Assembly: GCA_037176905.1 (NCBI GenBank) | Contig: JBBBWG010005458.1 | Span: 1 to 27,972 of the forward strand | Reading direction: 5' to 3' | Length of the DNA: 27,972 bases | Origin: Azolla pinnata | Taxonomy: Eukaryota; Streptophyta; Polypodiopsida; Salviniales; Salviniaceae | Program-made: the position numbers and the translations under genes | Shown: in pieces, positions 25,401 through 27,972 of the stretch | How positions within the stretch are numbered: position 1 is the stretch's first letter | How the letters are laid out: the number at the start of each line of letters is the position of its first letter | The notes under the pieces: generated by a model | The model's input: the letters and a program-made list of their open reading frames with translations, nothing else | Databases searched by the model: none | What the model was told of the DNA's origin: nothing

Positions 25401-25524
25401 TCTTGCGAGAGGCTGCGACGCTGAAGCGATGGCTCTTGGTGACCCGAAAGGCCATGAGAACTCTGTCGTCGGTGTCTCGGAAGGCAGCCTCCGCCGATCG
25501 AAGAAGCTCTGCATCCTCGGCCAT
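13455..25524 (-). CDS. SEC3A: Exocyst complex component SEC3 (SEC3A-like)
   Basis: SEC3 is a subunit of the eight-protein exocyst, which tethers secretory vesicles to the plasma membrane; plant SEC3 acts in polar growth and cell-plate formation. Coding exons, minus strand: 25524-25350, 20214-20141, 20053-19973, 19890-19823, 19737-19635, 19487-19342, 18895-18778, 18709-18605, 18498-18397, 18309-18172, 17792-17664, 17579-17499, 17408-17334, 17227-17060, 16722-16602, 16523-16456, 16374-16204, 16089-16013, 15824-15743, 14784-14687, 14520-14412, 14322-14254, 13976-13911, 13804-13715, 13574-13455. They total 2634 nt (877 codons plus stop), close to the roughly 890 usual for plants, and phases match at all 24 junctions. 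Landmarks: N-terminal lipid-binding PH-like domain to about residue 150 ([17 protein letters not shown]); coiled coil at about 190-325; C-terminal helical region with [37 protein letters not shown] and [10 protein letters not shown]. The ATG at 25524 fits the family's MA start; an in-frame GTG at 25587 is not needed. Intron 9 appears to be GC-AG. The N-terminal Ser-rich stretch (residues 31-52) and the last 20 residues are diverged. Confidence 0.95.
14511..14680. repeat. Tandem duplication across a SEC3 splice acceptor
   Basis: About 80 bp beginning TTCATACATACTGCAGA at 14511 recur 90 bp away at 14601 with about three differences. Read on the minus strand, the copy at 14511 contains the true acceptor (CTGCAG) and first bases of the exon at 14520-14412. 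The copy at 14601 repeats the same acceptor and the first ten exon bases, but lies wholly inside the intron between exons 20 and 21. Confidence 0.92.
18310..18396 (-). other. GC-AG intron of SEC3 (intron 9)
   Basis: The upstream exon ends AATGAG and the next bases are GCATGT rather than GT. The acceptor TTTCAG before 18309 is normal. The frame and family match (IPNE joined to YVASL) require the junction here. The nearest GT, four bases on, would shift the frame. GC-AG introns are a known minority class with the donor pattern AG|GCAAGT, which this nearly matches. Confidence 0.8.
20836..21145. repeat. Duplicated ~78-bp spacer inside SEC3 intron 1
   Basis: GGAAAAGTACCAGAATACCC starts at 20836 and again at 21065, 229 bp apart. 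Both copies continue with AAGTTCA, TTACCAAAAT and CAAATTTACC-type words at roughly 80 percent identity. A shorter third echo (CTTACCAAAATACCTC) lies at about 20913. Positions 21031-21060 match the dispersed repeat at 1574-1603. This is probably non-coding transposon-derived sequence. Confidence 0.7.
22400..24600 (-). pseudogene. Decayed Ty3/gypsy retrotransposon pol region (RT, RNase H, integrase)
   Basis: Pieces of a Ty3/gypsy polymerase read in order on the minus strand, in shifting frames with stops. For reverse transcriptase: SPWLA near 24545; LLDQ and FFKINL near 24378-24420; [12 protein letters not shown] with a changed active-site triplet (LDE where the family has DD) near 24185-24238; CEFG and [11 protein letters not shown] near 24000-24080. 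For the RT-RNase H link: FIKGFFTL near 23905 and KNDPFHWSP near 23850. For RNase H: FIVETDAS near 23765 and RSSDFLVP near 23435. For integrase: [11 protein letters not shown] near 22965-22995 and HFWRWLF near 22785. It cannot encode a working protein. I found no long terminal repeats, primer-binding site or gag. It is an old insertion, oriented as the host gene, probably of the chromovirus branch. Confidence 0.85.
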
Positions 25525-25753
25525 GGCTGGAGTCGCAGATCGCCGCGCTGTGCAGAGGAGAAGAAAGAGATGCTCTTCTCCGTTCACTGTACAGTAGTAG
25601 AAAAAGGAGTTCTGATGAACAAATTCTGAGAAGTTCCCAACTTAATATTGTAGAAATAACCATTTCGGTGGAGCATATTTCCAACTCAATCTGCATTTTA
25701 TTGCAAGTAATCAAACCAAGTTAATAGAACGGGATAAGTACATAATTTACATG
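25525..25753 (-). promoter_or_regulatory. SEC3 5' UTR and proximal upstream region
   Basis: It lies between the SEC3 ATG and the 64-bp minisatellite. On the minus strand, pyrimidine-rich words (TTTCTTCTCCTC) near 25550-25580 look like a plant leader. An ATG at 25714-25712 opens a frame that overlaps the SEC3 start out of frame. If the transcript begins that far up, it would be an overlapping upstream ORF. No definite TATA box is chosen. Confidence 0.4.
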
Positions 25754-26530
25754 GGATTCGCCAGGATATGACGAGGATACAGATTGATCCAAAATGTCGT
25801 GATCGGTGTTGGTCCTAGGATTGGCTAGGATTTGATGAGGATACAGATTTATCCAGAATGTCGCGATCGGTGTTGGTCCTGGGATTGGCTAGGATTCGAC
25901 GAGGATACAGATTTATCCAGAATGTCGTGATCGGTGTTGATCCGGGGATTGGCTAGGATTCGACGAGGATACAGATTTATCCTGAATGTCACGATCGGTG
26001 TTGGTTCTGGGATTGGCTAGGATTCGACGAGGATACAAATTGATCCAGATTCTCGCGATCGGTGTTGGTCCTGGGATTGGCTAGGATTTGACGAGGATAC
26101 GGATTTATCCAGAATGTCGCGATCGGTGTTGGTCCTAGGATTGGCTAGGATTCGACGAGGATACGGATTTATCCAGAATGTTGCGATCGGTGTTGGTCCT
26201 GGGATTGGCTAGGATTCGACGAGGATACGGATTGATCTAGATTGTCACGATCGGTGTTGGTCCTGGGATTGGCTAGGATTCGACGAGGATACGGATTTAT
26301 CCAGAATGTCGCGATTGGTGTTGGTCCTAGGATTGGCTAGGATTTGATGAGGATACGGATTGATCTAGATTGTCGCGATCGGTGTTGGTCCTGAGATTGG
26401 CTAGGATTTGACGAGGATACGGATTTATCCAGAATGTCGCGATCGGTGTTGGTCCTGGGATTGGCTAGGATTCGACGAAGATACAGATTTATCCCGAATG
26501 TCGCGATCGATGTTGGTCCTGGGATTGGCC
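25754..26530. repeat. 64-bp minisatellite, twelve full units
   Basis: Twelve consecutive units of exactly 64 bp run from 25754 to 26521, with a 9-bp partial unit after them. The word GATCGGTG, or a one-base variant, recurs at 25801, 25865, 25929, 25993, 26057, 26121, 26185, 26249, 26313, 26377, 26441 and 26505 with no insertion or deletion. A unit runs GGATTGGCTAGGATTCGACG, then AGGATACAGATTTATCCAGA, then ATGTCGCGATCGGTGTTGGT, then CCTG. It is CpG-rich, and most units contain the overlapping palindromes TCGCGA and CGATCG. The array starts about 230 bp upstream of the SEC3 start codon. Confidence 0.98.
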
Positions 26531-27737
26531 AACACCGAATTCGAAGCATGTCGTGTGGCAGCCCGACATGAAGCCTCCGACTGAATTCGAAGCAGCTCCA
26601 GCGTTGCGCAATGTAAGTCGTCGGGTGCTGTGTTTTCTAGCTTTCTTCCTTTAGCGCATGTGAAAATAAAAATGAATGGTCAGGTGTCGTTGTAGCACCG
26701 GGTGCTATGCGAACTCATGCGTTTGCAAATTTAGGTCTCCCTGAAGAAATTCAACGATCCACGCAGTTAGTACCCGCTTTGGTTAATGATGCATGTAAGC
26801 ACGATGCTACCAAGCTACGCAAACCTCAATCGGCTCTGATCGATCGATGAGCAAGCCCTCGTCGAATATGCATCTACCGGAAGAGGGGTAAAGCAAATGC
26901 ACTAGAACCGATCGATCGCATATATGGTTGGTTGTTCATACCGATTCCCTAGATCTGACACCCATTGGGAATATTGTAAGCAATTGTGTTGTGCTTTCTT
27001 TGTAACAACCTCGGTTGATACAAAGAGTAACTAACTAACCCATGCGTTCCTATATTGTCCCAACATGCACTGCATTATACATACACTGATAACTGCTGAA
27101 GCGTAACAATTCTCGTCAGTTGGTCACAAACGTGCCCAAAACCGTCGAATTTCATTTGAAAGCATGATACTATTTTGCATCTCAAGAACTCGAGGCAGCA
27201 GTATTCATTCTAATTAGCGGACCCAAGTATCGATCATCCCAGCTTAACAGAGTAGGGGGCAAAAAACAACATGCATGGGCGAGTCCATCGACAGTTCTCC
27301 AGAATCTCACCAAACTTACCTCTTTCCATAAGTCCATACACAGCATGAGAACTGTGTACAAAAGTTTTATTATATGGTTTTAAAGCTCGGTTCGTTAACA
27401 AGAGATTCGAAGTCTGGACTAAGTTAAAAAAATTGCAAGGCGAAATCTTTTGTTTGACATGATGCTAAGATAAGAGCGCGTAAAGATAAGAGCTCTGTAA
27501 ACCGATGCCTGTCAAGCTCACACCGATGTTAAATTCACGGGCTACTGATGTCTTTCTCGCCTGTATTGGAATCCAGTGCGGTGCCCAGAGAGGATCGCAC
27601 GCGGGTGTGATCAGGAGATGCTCGAAGCTTCTACTGCGTTCGATTTGGTGAGCATGTGGAGTACAAGAAAAAGAAAAAAGGAAGGAAGCAAAGAGTGTGC
27701 CGCGAGCGATCCGGATCGTCGGGTCGGGTTCGCGCGA
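26531..27737. other. Gene-free stretch upstream of SEC3
   Basis: I see no coding exon, RNA gene or ordered repeat. GATCGATC-type words occur near 26840 and 26910. The right end must include the 3' UTR of the partial minus-strand gene that stops at 27738. A purine-rich tract (about 27665-27693) is simple sequence. Confidence 0.5.
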
Positions 27738-27972
27738 TCAGGCGGGCCTGGGGACGATCCTGGCGGAGGACGACGACGACGACGACGACGAGTTCTTGAG
27801 GTGCTCGACGACGTGCTGCGAGACGCGGAGCGCGAGGAGCGGGTTGCGGAGCGCGAAGTCGTCGAAGTCGGGGCGGAAGAGGAGGGAGTCGTAGTGGAGC
27901 AGGACGGCGGCGAGCGCGGCGTCGCGCAGCGGCGCGGGCGCGGCGAGGCGCGACGAGGCCTCGAGGACGCGC
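27738..27972 (-). CDS. C-terminal end of an unidentified gene, cut by the window edge
   Basis: The minus strand is open for 77 codons from the window edge to a TGA at 27740-27738, with nearly every third base G or C. The reading is helical and leucine/alanine-rich, with phrases such as LRDAALAAVLLHYDSLLF, RPDFDDFALRNPLLAL and VSQHVVEHLKN, then nine serines, then ARIVPRPA. I do not recognise the family. The plus-strand open frame opposite (27697-27894) is made of Asp and Arg runs from the same repeat and is a shadow. The strong GC bias contrasts with the two AT-richer genes to the left and resembles the GC-rich gene class of monocots. The 5' part lies outside the window, so whether this is one long exon or the last of several is unknown. 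Confidence 0.65.
   Translation of the reverse strand, partial: RVLEASSRLAAPAPLRDAALAAVLLHYDSLLFRPDFDDFALRNPLLALRVSQHVVEHLKNSSSSSSSSSARIVPRPA

Noticed and set aside
25352-25629. Plus-strand frames opposite SEC3 exon 1
   Set aside because: They are antisense shadows of the GC-richer first exon. The minus-strand frame matches the SEC3 N-terminus and splices correctly.
25754-26530. CRISPR-like array
   Set aside because: The whole 64-bp unit is repeated with no unique spacers, and the setting is a plant nuclear genome. It is a minisatellite.
26337-26549. Minus-strand open frame of 70 codons in the minisatellite
   Set aside because: The 64-bp period is not a multiple of three, so the frame shifts each unit. 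Open frames here follow from the repeat and carry no coding signal.
27697-27894. Plus-strand frame with Asp and Arg runs at the right edge
   Set aside because: It is the antisense reading of the TCG/serine repeat. The minus-strand frame extends to the window edge with consistent GC at third positions.

Overview
The window looks like nuclear DNA of a flowering plant. Two long, intron-rich genes of plant-type families can be read almost end to end on the minus strand. Their introns have ordinary plant splice sites and are AT-rich, and a plant-type Ty3/gypsy retrotransposon relic lies in one of them. The very GC-rich exon at the right edge hints at a monocot, but that is only an inference. No bacterial, organellar or viral gene organisation is present.

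Layout. Positions 1-3846 hold no gene I can support: mostly AT-rich DNA with microsatellites, short tandem and direct repeats, and one possible orphan exon on the plus strand near 1.15-1.28 kb. From 11680 down to 3847 (minus strand) lies a complete SIZ/PIAS-type SUMO E3 ligase of 15 coding exons, 793 codons plus stop. Its domain order is SAP, PHD finger, PINIT, SP-RING, then a SUMO-interacting motif. Its first intron carries a degenerate tandem array of roughly 100-bp units. Positions 11681-13454 are intergenic and contain a 49-bp tandem repeat.

From 25524 down to 13455 (minus strand) lies a complete SEC3-type exocyst subunit of 25 coding exons, 877 codons plus stop. Its first intron is about 5.1 kb and holds a decayed Ty3/gypsy polymerase region in the same orientation. 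It also has one apparent GC-AG intron and a local 90-bp-offset duplication that copies a splice acceptor. About 230 bp upstream of its start codon begins a clean minisatellite of exactly twelve 64-bp units (25754-26521). After 1.2 kb of gene-free sequence, the last 235 bases are the GC-rich C-terminal end of an unidentified minus-strand gene that runs out of the window.

The two recognised genes belong to unrelated processes: nuclear sumoylation, and exocyst tethering of vesicles at the plasma membrane. Nothing suggests they act together beyond being head-to-tail neighbours. I found no new multi-gene system. The most unusual material is repeat and splice structure: the 64-bp array in the SEC3 upstream region, the duplicated acceptor, the GC-AG intron, and the array in the SIZ intron. 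All exon coordinates come from hand translation checked by reading-frame continuity across every junction. They were not checked against transcripts.
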